Origin: Gyrodactylus bullatarudis | Taxonomy: Eukaryota > Platyhelminthes > Monogenea > Gyrodactylidea > Gyrodactylidae | NCBI GenBank assembly: GCA_012064415.1 | Contig: SSNU01000031.1 | Location: 173,874 to 237,873, forward strand | Direction: 5' to 3' | DNA length: 64,000 nucleotides | Shown: positions 38,201 through 48,900 of the stretch, piece by piece | How positions within the stretch are numbered: the stretch's first letter is position 1 | How the letters are laid out: every line of letters starts with the position of its first letter | Made by a program: the position numbers and the translations under genes | Notes under the pieces: model-generated | Told to the model about the DNA's origin: nothing | What the model saw: the letters and a program-made list of their open reading frames with translations, nothing else | Database searches by the model: none

Positions 38201-38219
38201 CCATATTTATCGTGCATAA
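11285..38219 (+). CDS. P4-type phospholipid flippase, ATP11-like
   Basis: My seven-exon model is 11285-12493, 23277-23690, 26161-26247, 26621-26812, 35568-36149, 36528-37598 and 37977-38219. All introns are phase 0 with GT-AG ends, giving 1265 aa. It should move aminophospholipids to the cytosolic leaflet using ATP, normally with a CDC50 partner. Visible signatures are FTSRYVWY-type start (residues 51-59), DGETNLK (186-192), the ATP11-specific PISLYVTIEM helix, the phosphorylated Asp in DKTGTLTE (D410), SSPDEKAFVEAA, KGAETAML (625-632), TGDKEETA, and GDGANDVSMI (876-885), followed by the C-terminal membrane helices. All catalytic motifs are intact. The length is slightly above vertebrate ATP11 proteins (about 1130-1180). 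The exon carrying the phosphorylation site is 10.8 kb from exon 1, and intron 4 is 8.8 kb. Both are full of repeats. Confidence 0.9.
14322..15107. repeat. Long fold-back element with about 270-bp inverted arms
   Basis: The left arm 14324-14595 and right arm 14827-15100 are near-complements. They share the terminus GTTGATATGAAGAAGAGAAT, an internal block reading CACTTTTTCAACTTTCGAAC, and an inner GAATTCGAATT end. No coding capacity was found. The loop holds a separate TTAA-bounded mini-element (14709-14798). Confidence 0.75.
14709..14798. mobile_element. 90-bp TTAA-bounded mini-element inside a fold-back loop
   Basis: It starts TTAACCCCTTCGA and ends TTCGAAGGGGGTTAA, giving short inverted ends with TTAA on both sides as in piggyBac-type MITEs. 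The core has the perfect palindrome AGAGGTCGTATACGACCTCT. A diverged copy is at 55490-55571. Confidence 0.5.
16299..16650. repeat. Penelope-type terminal repeat copy with a hammerhead-like motif
   Basis: 16299-16560 is homologous to the left arm of the element at 18941-19972, with the same order of landmarks including GTGAATAAAGCTTTATTTTC and the AGAGAACAT word. 16560-16600 then turns back as a short inverted copy of the first 35 bases. It continues into the outer flank of the same repeat (GTCAGCAACCTC, then TTTTCGAGGAAAT). Confidence 0.6.
16300..16335 (-). ncRNA. Hammerhead-ribozyme-like motif
   Basis: Read on the minus strand it gives CCGAAGA, an 8-base segment, then GAAA. The fully palindromic AATAAAGCTTTATT follows as helix III, then C at the cleavage position. 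The first core box has C in place of U4, and helix II is very short, so activity is uncertain. Confidence 0.4.
19019..19055 (-). ncRNA. Hammerhead-ribozyme-like motif, left arm
   Basis: Same sequence as the motif at 16300-16335: box CCGAAGA, box GAAA, palindromic AATAAAGCTTTATT helix III and C17. It is oriented outward to the left. Confidence 0.4.
19880..19915 (+). ncRNA. Hammerhead-ribozyme-like motif, right arm
   Basis: Mirror copy of the motif at 19019-19055, on the plus strand: CCGAAGA, GAACCGAC, GAAA, palindromic helix III, then TTCAC. The two copies lie about 0.83 kb apart in opposite orientation. Confidence 0.4.
21118..21709. repeat. Fold-back element of the ATGAAGATGAGAA-terminus family
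   Basis: The left terminus AGTTGACATGAAGATGAGAA at 21121 pairs with its complement at about 21688-21707. The inner arms pair through GGAATGAGCTAATAAG-type and CAGTCTGAC-type blocks. The loop carries shorter inverted segments (GAATTCTTCG, CAAATATCAGT). It has no coding capacity. Confidence 0.65.
22310..22790 (-). pseudogene. Mariner-family transposase relic
   Basis: On the minus strand, from about 22765, the frame reads EAIQTIDEKISRQAI, then NSHLSAREISADLNVS, typical of the helix-turn-helix region. After frameshifts it reads FFPNDLTDAQKTKRVECCRRLL, the mariner linker motif. The sequence just upstream reads GGCTGTGTGAAAAGTT, matching a mariner-type terminus also seen at 63447. Multiple stops and shifts make it inactive. 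Confidence 0.65.
24205..24720. repeat. Degenerate Penelope-type fold-back in intron 2
   Basis: It starts with a hammerhead-like motif (24209-24246, minus strand: CTGAAGA, GATCCGGC, then GATA where GAAA is expected). The segment 24336-24366 is the inverse of about 24660-24700. 24565-24648 also has an inverted relative at 26921-27000 across exons 3 and 4. Confidence 0.45.
25135..25573. repeat. Fold-back repeat pair
   Basis: The left end TAGTTAGTATGAGAT...GGAATTTATG pairs loosely with the right end TCTTCATACTAACTA. The inner arms pair strongly through CATCAAGAAATCGAATTCGATC-type sequence and its complement near 25521-25545. Confidence 0.5.
27593..28297. repeat. Fold-back element
   Basis: The left arm around 27593-27790 and right arm around 28085-28297 pair through GGCCCTCTTTCAGAATACGG and its complement, through a GAAACTAGATCATGAGG block, and through the terminal TACATCGAGAAATATAATTT segment. 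The right arm has an extra 22 bases, so the arms have begun to diverge. Confidence 0.6.
30041..31320. repeat. Diverged fold-back element of the same family
   Basis: The left end TAGTTAATAAGAGGATGAGA matches the family terminus and the right end TTATCATCTGCATGTCAATT is its inverse. The interior carries several weaker inverted blocks (for example ATTTCGAATTC near 31080). A second right-end copy lies at about 31400-31448. Confidence 0.45.
31604..32255. repeat. Fold-back element
   Basis: The arms pair through ATCAAAAATTCGAAT / ATTCGAATTTTTGAT and through TCGAATCCTACTCAT / ATGAGTAGGATTCCA. The right terminus is the family end (CTTCATATCAATTAGC). It has no coding capacity. Confidence 0.55.
33121..34284. 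mobile_element. Inverted arms ending at a hammerhead-like motif, with a fold-back element inserted between
   Basis: The outer arms 33121-33366 and 34009-34256 are nearly exact complements. The right arm runs directly into a hammerhead-like motif on the minus strand (34248-34284). The space between the arms is filled by a member of the GACATGAAGATGAGAA fold-back family (about 33460-34005). The left arm has lost its motif. The arrangement resembles the element at 18941-19972 with its centre replaced. Confidence 0.55.
34248..34284 (-). ncRNA. Hammerhead-ribozyme-like motif with consensus core
   Basis: On the minus strand: CTGATGA, GAACCGGT, GAAA, ATAAA-AGA-TTTAT helix III. This copy has the exact consensus CUGAUGA and GAAA boxes. 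The base after helix III is T. Helix II is only nominal. Confidence 0.45.
34736..34925. pseudogene. Penelope terminal repeat joined to GIY-YIG C-terminal end
   Basis: It matches, with internal deletions, the left arm and the first coding bases of the element at 56074-57271: GAGAAATAT..ATTTCGC, then GGTTC(A/G)ATTAAATGAT, then CAATTGGGCAAGG (minus-strand QLPWP), then GATTAGAAACTT. It is a dead fragment in intron 4. Confidence 0.6.
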
Positions 38220-39978
38220 TAATTCATAATAGTATTGATGATAGTTTGCTAAACTATATACCATGCATTGAAGAGAGATGAAAAAATTATTTTCTGTGAT
38301 ACTTATTATTACTTGTAGATATATAATTATTGTATTGATAAAAAATTATGTATAATTCCATTAGACAAGGAAATGTTGAATACGCGCCAAGAAATTATTA
38401 CAAAAAGATTACAAGAGAAAGAGATCATGACAATTACTTCAAGTTATGCTCCCTGATTAAATGTTTTCAAGGGAGTTGATACATTATGATTATGAAAAAA
38501 AATACAAGGATACAACTATTTTACGGAATCAGAACAAAACCCAAGATTTTAATTTTGATATTTTTTTGAATTCACTTTAAATAAATTGTTACATTATTCA
38601 CTGATTTTCGAAAAAAACGAAAGCTAGTAAATTTTTCAAGTGAACATTAGTTTTTGAAAGTTTTCGTACAAAGTAAAAAGAAACTTGACTAAAATTGGAC
38701 CCTATCCTCTCTTGTTTAACTCAGTTTTTTCAAATCAGATTTTAAATTGAAAAGATGAGAAATAATATTAGATATAGATTATTTCTTCCTTATTTCGTCC
38801 CATAAACTCAACTAATATCAGTATTTTAGATCAAGTATTCGGTACAATTGAATGGTATCTTTAGTTAATAAACTACTGAATAATAACTTAATAAATAACT
38901 ACTGAACTATATTATTTACTCATAGTCATTGGAGATATAATGCATATTTTAAAGTAAATATTGAAAGTAGTTCAGGTTTTTTCAAATGTGAAATTTGGCG
39001 TTTACTAATGCAATACTCACGAAAACCGTGAATTTAGAAACTAGTTTCAATATTCACAAAAATGTTCGTGAGTTTCAATATTTACGGTAACATATATACT
39101 TTTTAGTAGTTATATTAAAATATTTCTTGAATATCTATATTGCTTTTCAACTTGACTTCAAGTCGAGTGATTTTGAGTAGATAAGATTTTTATTTTTTAA
39201 GACTTTAGAATTGAAGCGAATGATCGGGATTCAAGGGTGATAAAAAAGTCTTTTGGCATGGCGCCTGATTTTTAAAGAAAGGAATATTAATTTATGATCT
39301 AAAGGCATCTGTTACTGCGGGTCTTTTTGCGTTTTGTAGAGGATGAGATTCATTCGATGAATGAAACAGGGTTAAATGAACAGTGCAGAGGTGAGATTCT
39401 TTATAGCTAACAATTACTAACTAATTGACTATTTCCCAAGGGCTAATTGTCAAAATTTAAGATGATTTGAATCTTTTTGAAATGTAATATTTCAATTTAA
39501 AATTTTCAATTAATATGATTTAAAACAAGTTTTGTTTCATCTAAAGAAATTGAGTGTTTCTATGTGGCGTCAATACAAAAAATTTAAATAATTTTTTAGC
39601 CTACTATATATGCAGAGTCATTCAGTCGCCTACGCCTGGATATGATATCATGTCAAATTATCTATCTATTCTAATTTTCATAATTTCTATATGTAAATTC
39701 TTCTAATTCATCAGATTCAGTTACGTTTTTGTCAAACTGTTTGAATAAAACTTTATTCTATGTAACCGTAAATAGACAGCTCGATATTCCTATTGAATAT
39801 TCCACAGTAAATTCAACTCGGTTATAATTTTATTTCAAAGGTTCTCAACATAACTTCTTTTTCCTTGGATAATATTGACTGGATTAATGTAACGGGACAT
39901 TATGAACTTGGAAAAATGTATGGATCATAGTAATTTAAATTTAGACTTTTTAAACCAACAAACTCTTTCAATAATTTC
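38220..39978. other. Spacer between P4-ATPase and ADAM gene; possible ADAM 5' exon
   Basis: Mostly AT-rich with nothing recognised. At 39650-39692 an ATG opens MSNYLSILIFIISI, a hydrophobic signal-peptide-like run, followed by GTAAAT. It could be the missing first exon of the ADAM gene if joined near 39986. A weak degenerate hammerhead-like copy may lie at 39742-39790. Confidence 0.3.
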
Positions 39979-42900
39979 ATGGAAGTTATAAAGCTTTATA
40001 ATTGCTCAAAGATTTCTTCACGCATTTCAGATCAATGTTTAGCAACTTTTCAAGAAGAAAACTCAGATTATTTTCTGCATTTTATTAAGCTATCAAAAAA
40101 TATTTATCAAATCAACTCTACAAAATTAAAATGCCAACACAAATGTAACTTAAAAGAGCCTGTTTTGGACCGCTCCAAAAAAAGTATATATTTAAGTGAG
40201 AAATAAATGATTTTTATCCATACAATCTTAGAAAAGGAAGGTTTACGACCAGAAATGAAGATATACCCTAAAAATATGGTAAGAATTATGCATTTTTTTC
40301 TTTCAGGTCAAATAGTTTGCTATATTTATGCTAGAAATAATTTATAAATTGCTTGCATACTAATTCATTTCAACTTGACATTAGACACTAAATGCAGCTA
40401 AAACAATTCACAGACCATCGAACCAAAGTGAACCTTATATTCTTGAATTGAGCATTGTTGTTGAAGATAAATATGTAAGTTGTTTTTTACCTTATCGGTG
40501 TCATGTTTAGATTGCAAGATTCAATAAAGATTATGACCTAGTGGCATATAATATCAATTCAATAATGAAATATGTTCAATCAGTATGTTTACATTCAAAG
40601 GCATTTCATAAATCAAATTTTTATCTTTTCCCAATTTTACTCTCTCTTACAGTTCTTTACAGTTTTCAATATAAATATTGTAGTTGTACTCTTGGAGCTC
40701 GATGCAGAAAGCTACAATATCAACCGATTTGACACGATGACTAGATACAAGCGAACTACAGTGAAAATTCGTAATGATTGTACTCATTTCATCTTGTAAG
40801 TCTTTTACTGTAATTAAAAAGAGTCTAAAAACGATAAGCCTGCAGGAACATTTTCAATAAAAATTAGGTAATCTAAGCCATAAATACACCAAAATCTATG
40901 TTAACATTTGTTAAGAGAACACTGAAAAGACTCATATTAGCCCAGTTAGTTAGTTCATCTCTGTTATAAACTCAAAAGATAATAGATGTCTCCAAACGTT
41001 GTCTAGTGTACGTAGAAATGTAATAAAATTTCTAAAAAATTCAATAAAAATTTAATCAATTTTTAAAATTATCATCATCAAATATTAATTGTCTATTATT
41101 TCTGAATTAATAATATAGTCATCAGCCAAACATTTAGAATTTTTTTAAATTAAAAAAAATAAAATATTTCTATTGAATTATGCTCTAGAGTTGGATTATT
41201 AATAATAATAAAAAGGCGGTTAAAATGCTTTTCTTAACATGATTAAAATGATGTGAAGCATACTGTATATTCGGTTTATGAAATAATAATTATTAGTAAA
41301 GTGATGAATTTTTGGATATTACTATTTTTGAAATTCAATTTTGCTAAAAATTGCTTTTTTGTGAAATTATCGTTATTTTCTGATCAATCTATAATAAAGT
41401 ATCATTAATAATTAATTATTTAATTTTCAAGGAAAAATTTTGACATTTTTATACCATTTTACTCCTACACAGCCGATTTTGTTTCCAACTCTCTGATGTT
41501 AAACCTTGTTAAATATCAAAAATTCAGTATTTCGAGCAACTTTCCTTCAAATTATCCGTACACATCTCTAATATGAACTTTTTCCAAAATTTTCAAGCAA
41601 ATTTGCTTACCAAGGGAAGCTATATTTCAGAAATATAGATGAATCATAAAAACAAAAGTAAGCATCCAAATTGGTGTATACTCTTGCGAATTGTCAATTT
41701 TATGTTTGACAATCTTGAATTAATTCAAAACAAGTTGATGAGTGGACCTAGAATTAGGTAGTTTAGCTAATTACTGCTAATCCATGATAGTTTATTCTGT
41801 ACTCAAAGTGATTCAGTCTTGTATTATCAAGAAACAAATAAATAAAATTTATCTCCTTTTCAATTTGGCATTGGTTAGCAAATTATTAATGCTTGAGGTC
41901 AAATTTAACTTGCAACGGGGTTCTTTTATTTATTTCTTTTTAAAACTGATTAATCATCCTTTATAGACCACAAAGAATACTTATATTGTATTACTTCCTC
42001 ACTATCACTGTGTGCCACTGTGTTTCAATTTCACATTCTAAATAAAAATCAATCAAGCATATCTATTAGGGGTATCATATAATTGGAATAAATGCGCTCA
42101 TATTTGTTTGATGTTTTTGATCTCTTTTTAATAACGATTTCGATGATAAAATTCAGAAAAGTCATGGAAATTTATCCGATCCTTGAAAACTCCTGTTAAA
42201 TTACTCATTTGATTAAAAGAAACATTTTTTCAGTCAACTATTTTTTTCTTTTTTAATAAATTATTAATATTACCTATGATTTAAAATGTTTTATAAATAT
42301 AGGTTTAAAATTTATTTGTTTTAATCAATTAATTTATAAAATTTGTTACATTCAACGATTTGGCCCAATTCCGGATTTTCCGGAAAATTTCCAGGAAGAA
42401 CCCTAGATCTCGATGATAACAAAGTTCAGTAAAATCCTGTAAAATTTATCTCATCCTTTAATGTTAATTGTTGACTTGAAACATGCGTTCGTCTGTTATT
42501 TTGTAGACTAGAGGTTTACTCAGGATCATTTTTAACACAAGGATAGTATTTTTTATCGGCATGGAATTCTATTTTTTTCAAAGAAACACAATCTTGAATT
42601 CAGGTGTTGTTCCAAACTTAAGTTTACCACTTGTCATAATTTTAATCAGCTTTAATTGTTAGTTCAATTTTCACTGAATTAAAAGAAATTAGCTTTTTTT
42701 CTTTTCAACCGAGAATTAGTTAGAGATTTGTTTGTCGCAACAGAAAGAGAAATGTGTAATTGTTTTCAGACAAGAAAAAAACCTACTTGGAAACCTAAAA
42801 GTTATTTCTCTTTAATCTAGTGCTGATCCCATTTTACCGTTTGATGAACAACTGACGTATGGAACAATGTGCCAGAGTACTAGTTGTGTTGAGTATACTG

Positions 42901-45900
42901 TTGTAAGTTTTTTTCTCATTCAAATTTAAAATATTCTCCTAATGTAGTTGAACATGAAAATGGTTTCATTGCTCTCCCAACTTTCACTTTCAAGATTTGA
43001 ATGTATTCTATCAGAATAAGTAATTATTAACCCTTTAAGAGCCAGAGAATTTTTTTTCAAGGTACATAGCTTAGATTGGAAATTTTATATGGTTTAAGAA
43101 TACGCTGATAACGAATATGCAATTTTTTTTAAAAACCAACATATATTTCAGGAGTTATTGGCCCAAAAAGTGCTCATTTTTAGACCCTGAAAATGGCTAA
43201 CTTTTTTATTTAAAAAAATGACATAAAGATAATAACATATTTGAATTCTACGGGTATGGTTTCTCGATAAAAGTTTCTTTCTTTTTTCTCTTCGACCTCT
43301 GTAAGTGTTTTTTCAAAAAAACGTTCTTAATATTTTCTAGGAAAATTTCTAACTTTTTCAAAAACGAGTCATTTTTAAATAGTCATAACTTCTCAATAAA
43401 CTATTGCAGCTATATAAGTCATAGCTCATTCGAAAGAATATTAGTTCTACTTCCAGAAAAGTGGTCAATAAACTATTTTTAGTTTCTTCGAAACAGAATC
43501 ATGGATGAGAAAAAGACAATGTCCCCCACAGGGTACACTGGCTGCGGAAGGGTTAAGTATTCCTTCAAAATATACACTGTATATATACTATACAGTTTTC
43601 CATCACTTTTGGTCCATGAGAAAGAACACATTTTATTTTTTCTTTATTTTATTTGTTATAAAGGTTAAATTCGGTTTAGGGAAATATTTATCGGTAATTA
43701 ACACATAAGCTATCAAATTACATCGAACGCTGATCATATTTTCCCAACCTGTAACCTTTTTTACGCGCAAAATAGAGAAAAGTGTGAAAAAATACATTTA
43801 AAAATAATAATGGAAAACTTATCGAGTATAGAAACTCTAGGGCTGACTATCAATGATAGTTTATCATAAAAGATGCGATTCTTAATCTTTTCAGTAAGAA
43901 CTAGCAGGGATTGCTCCCAGAAAGTCTCAAAGAGATACCGAATCTTTGATAAAATTTAGTTCTCATCTACTTATTAGTTGATGGAAAATACAATAGAAAA
44001 TCAAATTATAATTACAGGGTTTACTATTCGACCTCGATAATAATATCACACTTTACAGATGTATAATGTAAACCAATCTTTTTTACTTTTAAACCCTTAA
44101 AGTCCCAAAATAAGGAGTATTGTGATAAACGTTATATTTGGCCGGGTCTCTTCAGTTCGTGCAATTATTTTTAGTTCAATAGCTATTGTAATAGAAAATA
44201 TGTGTATAAAAACAGATTTTACAAGATTGTAATTATTATTTTTCAAACAATAAATGTAATATACTTTTCATTACCAACAAGAAACCAAATGTGAATTAAA
44301 TTTTAGGGATCCTCAAATACAATTTGAAAAAAGTAACCGCAATTGTATTTTGGCCTACCACTGTAACCATATCTTTAAATTAGTACAGCACGTGTTTGAC
44401 GAGTGATAGAGCTAAGAACTTTAGCATATTCCAGGAGATTTTCTATTGAATGGGTGGTAAACCAAGTGTAGTTTATAATAATGAGTTACTTAAGTTACTT
44501 AAGTGGTACATGTCTTGAAAGGCATAGTTGGACTTGAGGGGTTCAATTTTAATTCAAATTTGATTGGACATTTTTTTTTATTTTCCATTACTTTTAGATT
44601 AATCAAAATGAGGATACTTACACATCGGCTATAAAAATTGCAACAAAATTGGCGCACAACTTTGGACTAAGATCAGACAACTTTATATGCGAATGTCCAA
44701 AATGTTTCATGTCAAGGTGAGTTTTCCGACACTTGATTAATTAATTTATCATGTCAATTTTTATTTTTAAATATCAAGTTTAGCTTAAAATTTGTAAGAG
44801 ATTTTTTCTCGGCCAATGGTTTTTATTTCACTTTTAATCTGTGCACTTTATAATATTTTGGGAGAGAATTCGGCATTTTGTGAATAAACTAATTTTATTT
44901 TTTGACATCTGGTTACAATAAAATCTATGATAAAAATCAGATATTTTAGATCATTGTCATCATTCCTATAATACATGTTATTATTTGTGACATTTGGCTT
45001 ATCACTTACCTTTTATTGGGCTATTTTATTAAAATTGAATAAAATTTTCGAAAATCGATAAGATAAATCCTAAGATAAATATTAAAGTGGGCCAAATTTT
45101 TCAACTTTTCCCAGCCTTAATCTTATTTTGAAGATGATCCATAACTGAGAACTTTTTCTTATAAAACCATACAAGTTTGTTCTGGTATACAAAATCTCGA
45201 TTGAAAATGACAATATTTGAACACGCGCCAAGATATTTTCAATGAATTTTACGAGAAAGGAAAAAATTGAAATTTATGAATACTTTTTTGTAACATCTTT
45301 AAATAAAAATAGTAAAAATAAAAAAGGTAATTTTGATGATTTTAGGGAAATTGGGATTTTTGTATATCAGAACATGAAAAATTTTCATTTTGATTTTCAA
45401 AAATGTGTTTTTCTTAAAACATAAATTTTTCATCAAGGCCTGGACCAATGTTCGGGAAAATAAAATTTTGTATTACCCTAATATGTATTGAAACTTGTAT
45501 GTCAAAACTAAGATTTTCCGCCTTGGATCTCCAAAAATTGGCCTTAATTTCAAACTCTGAAAAGTTAAAATTAGCTTTAATTGAAATATAAAAAAATTTC
45601 CGAAGCCTTCTTCCTTACGTTTAGAATCTAAACTTAGGATATTGAGTTCTATTTCGGTAGATGAAGAAGAAGAAATTTTAAAAAGGATCCACACTCATTC
45701 TTCATCTTTATCAATTATTTATTTCTTGAAAAATTCAATTCCATCATGATCCATCTGGAATGTTAATGATTGATTTTTTTCACAAAACTTCGGGTTAATA
45801 CCGAGAAATGTATATATTTTTCATCTTTGTCCATTGATCATTAGTCCTACACTCTTAATGAATGTATTTATTGATCTTAAATTATCTTTTTAATGGTGAC

Positions 45901-48900
45901 TCATTCAAATTCATAAAGTTTATTCCAATAGTTCTCGACAACTAATCGAGAAAATATCTTTTAAGATCTTTTTCATATCATGTAATTCATAACTATCATT
46001 GCAAGTTTCATCAGCATGAGCTTTCAAATAGGCAAAAAATTTTATTAATTTCATTCGAACCAGGCTATAATTTCTAAAAATAAAAAAAAAGATTTTATTC
46101 ATTGCTTTAAAGTATGTTTATCATGATGCATAATAAATCTTGTGTTATATCGTTATAATTTTTTTCGAATAACCATAGCTATGTTGAATATAATACCTTG
46201 TGAACTAAAATCAAGTCATTTCAATTATAAATCCTCTCTTGACTCATGAATCATACTAACAAACAATGGAGATATTCAGGGAGCTCTACACTGTAGAGTC
46301 TATAGTTATCAATTAGAAAAATGTAAATTTTACAAAGAATAATTTTTTTTCTTCAAAAAAATCACCATTTGAAAATTATGTCGATCGATAGCAAAAGGTC
46401 TAACTGATAATACAGTGGACAAATTTGAGGGAAATTTTTTCTACTACGCTGATTTTTTCTGTTGTAGTTTGGTATGCTGATTACGAATCTAATAATCGTT
46501 TTGAATAAAAAAATTAAATGAGGTTTCTATCCTTATAAATTCTCATACTTGAGAAATAAATTTTAAAAATTTTCAAAAAACTAATTTTTTTTAGAGTTTT
46601 ACACCTCTAAAATACCTAAAATTACTCTGATAAGCATTATTCTCTATTGAAGAGTTTATTATGAAATTCATGTTTAAATTTTCCAAATCGCCGTTGAATT
46701 CTTACAACGAGACCACTAAAATCTTGAACATCTTAATCATTTAATGTTCTTATAATTTGATTTAATATAAAAATGTAAGCCTATCATGAAGAGAAGCATC
46801 TTGGTGTAATTCAACGTTGTATGACGTCTGTAGGAGATTCCAATGTAGAAAAAAGAGCATTCTCATAACGTGGGTTGATTTTTTCTATCGAAAAAATTAT
46901 CAAAATATTCAGCCCTCCCTAATATCCAATGTATTTTGTAAAATTTATTCTGGTTGGGAATTTTAATGCTAGAAAAAATCACAGTTAACTAGATTATCAA
47001 TAATTCAATCTTTGAATGAAAATAAGAAGATGCCAAAGTATTTCACAAATAAAAATCTCTATTTCGGGCATACTCATGAGTGTGATACATGCCATTTAAG
47101 TACAGTTTTTAGAATAAGGGACCTTATTGGGAAATCTATTAAAACCATATTGCTTACCTGGCAACAGGGAGGAACCAATTGTATCATTAATAACAAAACG
47201 GACCAATAAGGTCCCTTATAAAATTCTAAAAACTGTACTTAAATGGCATGTATCACACTCATGAGTATGCCCGAAATAGAGATCTTTATTTGTGAAATAC
47301 TTTGGCATCTTCTTATTTTCATTCAAACATTTAATGACATCGGTAGCATAGCTCAAAACCAATGTTTCTGAACATCTCTCTCAATAATTCAATCATTTTT
47401 ATCACCTGAATAGTTAGATTCGTCTAATTCTAGAATTCATACAGAGATTGTTATAGTTATACATTATTGTCGCTTCCTCTTATCAGAATATTTTATTTTC
47501 AATAGCACTGAATTGAGAGCTGAAAAATGGTCCGAATGCTCGATTTCAGACATGAAAAGTATATTGGAAACTGGTGTTGGAGGTTGCTTGGGAGATACTC
47601 CAGCCCAGTCAAGAAGCCTAATAATACAACCAGATAATAAATTCAAAGACAGTCTACAATATCATAAACAACATTCTTCGCCTAGCAACATCTACTTTGG
47701 TATTGATATGGCCTATGTTCTGCCAAAGTTGAGGAAAAACAATAGACACAATTCTAAAATACTCTGTGGAAACGGTATCTTGGACCCTGGCGAGGATTGT
47801 GATTGTGGTTTAGCGTGAGTATTCTAACTCTATTGACTTCTGAGTGGAAACAAAATCTAAAATATGTCAAAATTTTAAGCTCTATGAGGCAAAAAAATCT
47901 CGAAATTACTTTATTCGTCAATTGTTATTTTTATGTTACAAAATCTTGCACGTTAAATAAAACCAAAAATCTTGAAAAATTTTATTCGAGTTGATAAGTA
48001 TTTTGTAGTTGTAAATGTTAATGGTTAATAAATCCACCATTTGTCTGATTTTATTAAGAAATTTTCCGTTGTCAAATAAATCATTGTACTTTAATGTTGA
48101 TTCCAAGCGAAATTTCATCATAGATCTTATATTTTAGATCTAGTTCGAATTCCATATAGAGAGAAGAATATTGCCTCATTCTTCTCTGTAGCATAGTATA
48201 GATTAATATCGATCAAAATACTTATCTTATGAATATTTATTCTTATTTTAAATATTTTAAAAGATTACATTCTGTATCTAGCATATCATGTCCACCTGAA
48301 GTGACTGCATGCTGTAATCCAAATACTTGTACGTTTATCAACGATGCTGAATGCGCTGGAGGTCCTTGTTGTGAAATTAAAGAAGTTGAAAATTCACAAA
48401 ACCTGGGTAGTAATAGTGCTAAAAGAAGAACATGCAGATTGAAAAAAAGAGGAACTCCTTGTCGCGAAGCCGAAGGAGACTGCGACCTGCCGGAATTTTG
48501 TACCGGTGATTCAGAATGGTGCCCAGCTGATGTCTACAAAGCTAATGGCATTAGCTGCTATACAGATGATGGATATAAAGTAAGTGAAAAATTTCTATAA
48601 AGATAAATAAATAGTTTCATGACCGATAAAGCCAATATAAATTCAATGTAAAAAACAATCTATCCCATACGGAAATATAAATTACATTAAGGCTTTCAAA
48701 ATCTCCATTTTCTATCGTACATATATGAGACATAGCTCAATCTTCCTAAAATTATATAAACTATTTTGAGATGATGACAATGATTTTAAATTTTCTTGCA
48801 TTCTAATTGATTAATCGTAAAAATGTGTAAGGGACAAAAAATCCTCCCGCTCAATCGATGGTTTGACTGTATTTATTTATATTTTCGAGAAGTAAACCTC

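Noticed and set aside
39342..39390. Possible ADAM 5' exon between a TTTTGTAG acceptor and a GAG/GTGAGA donor
   Set aside because: One frame is open, but it encodes no signal peptide or prodomain feature and could not be phased onto the next exon.
39742..39790. Hammerhead-like copy before the ADAM gene
   Set aside because: Only GAATAAAACTTTATTC is recognisable; neither core box can be identified.
45242..46102. Open frames of 60-73 codons in an ADAM intron
   Set aside because: Composition is that of AT-rich non-coding DNA (Lys, Phe, Ile, Asn runs) with no domain signal and no splice context.
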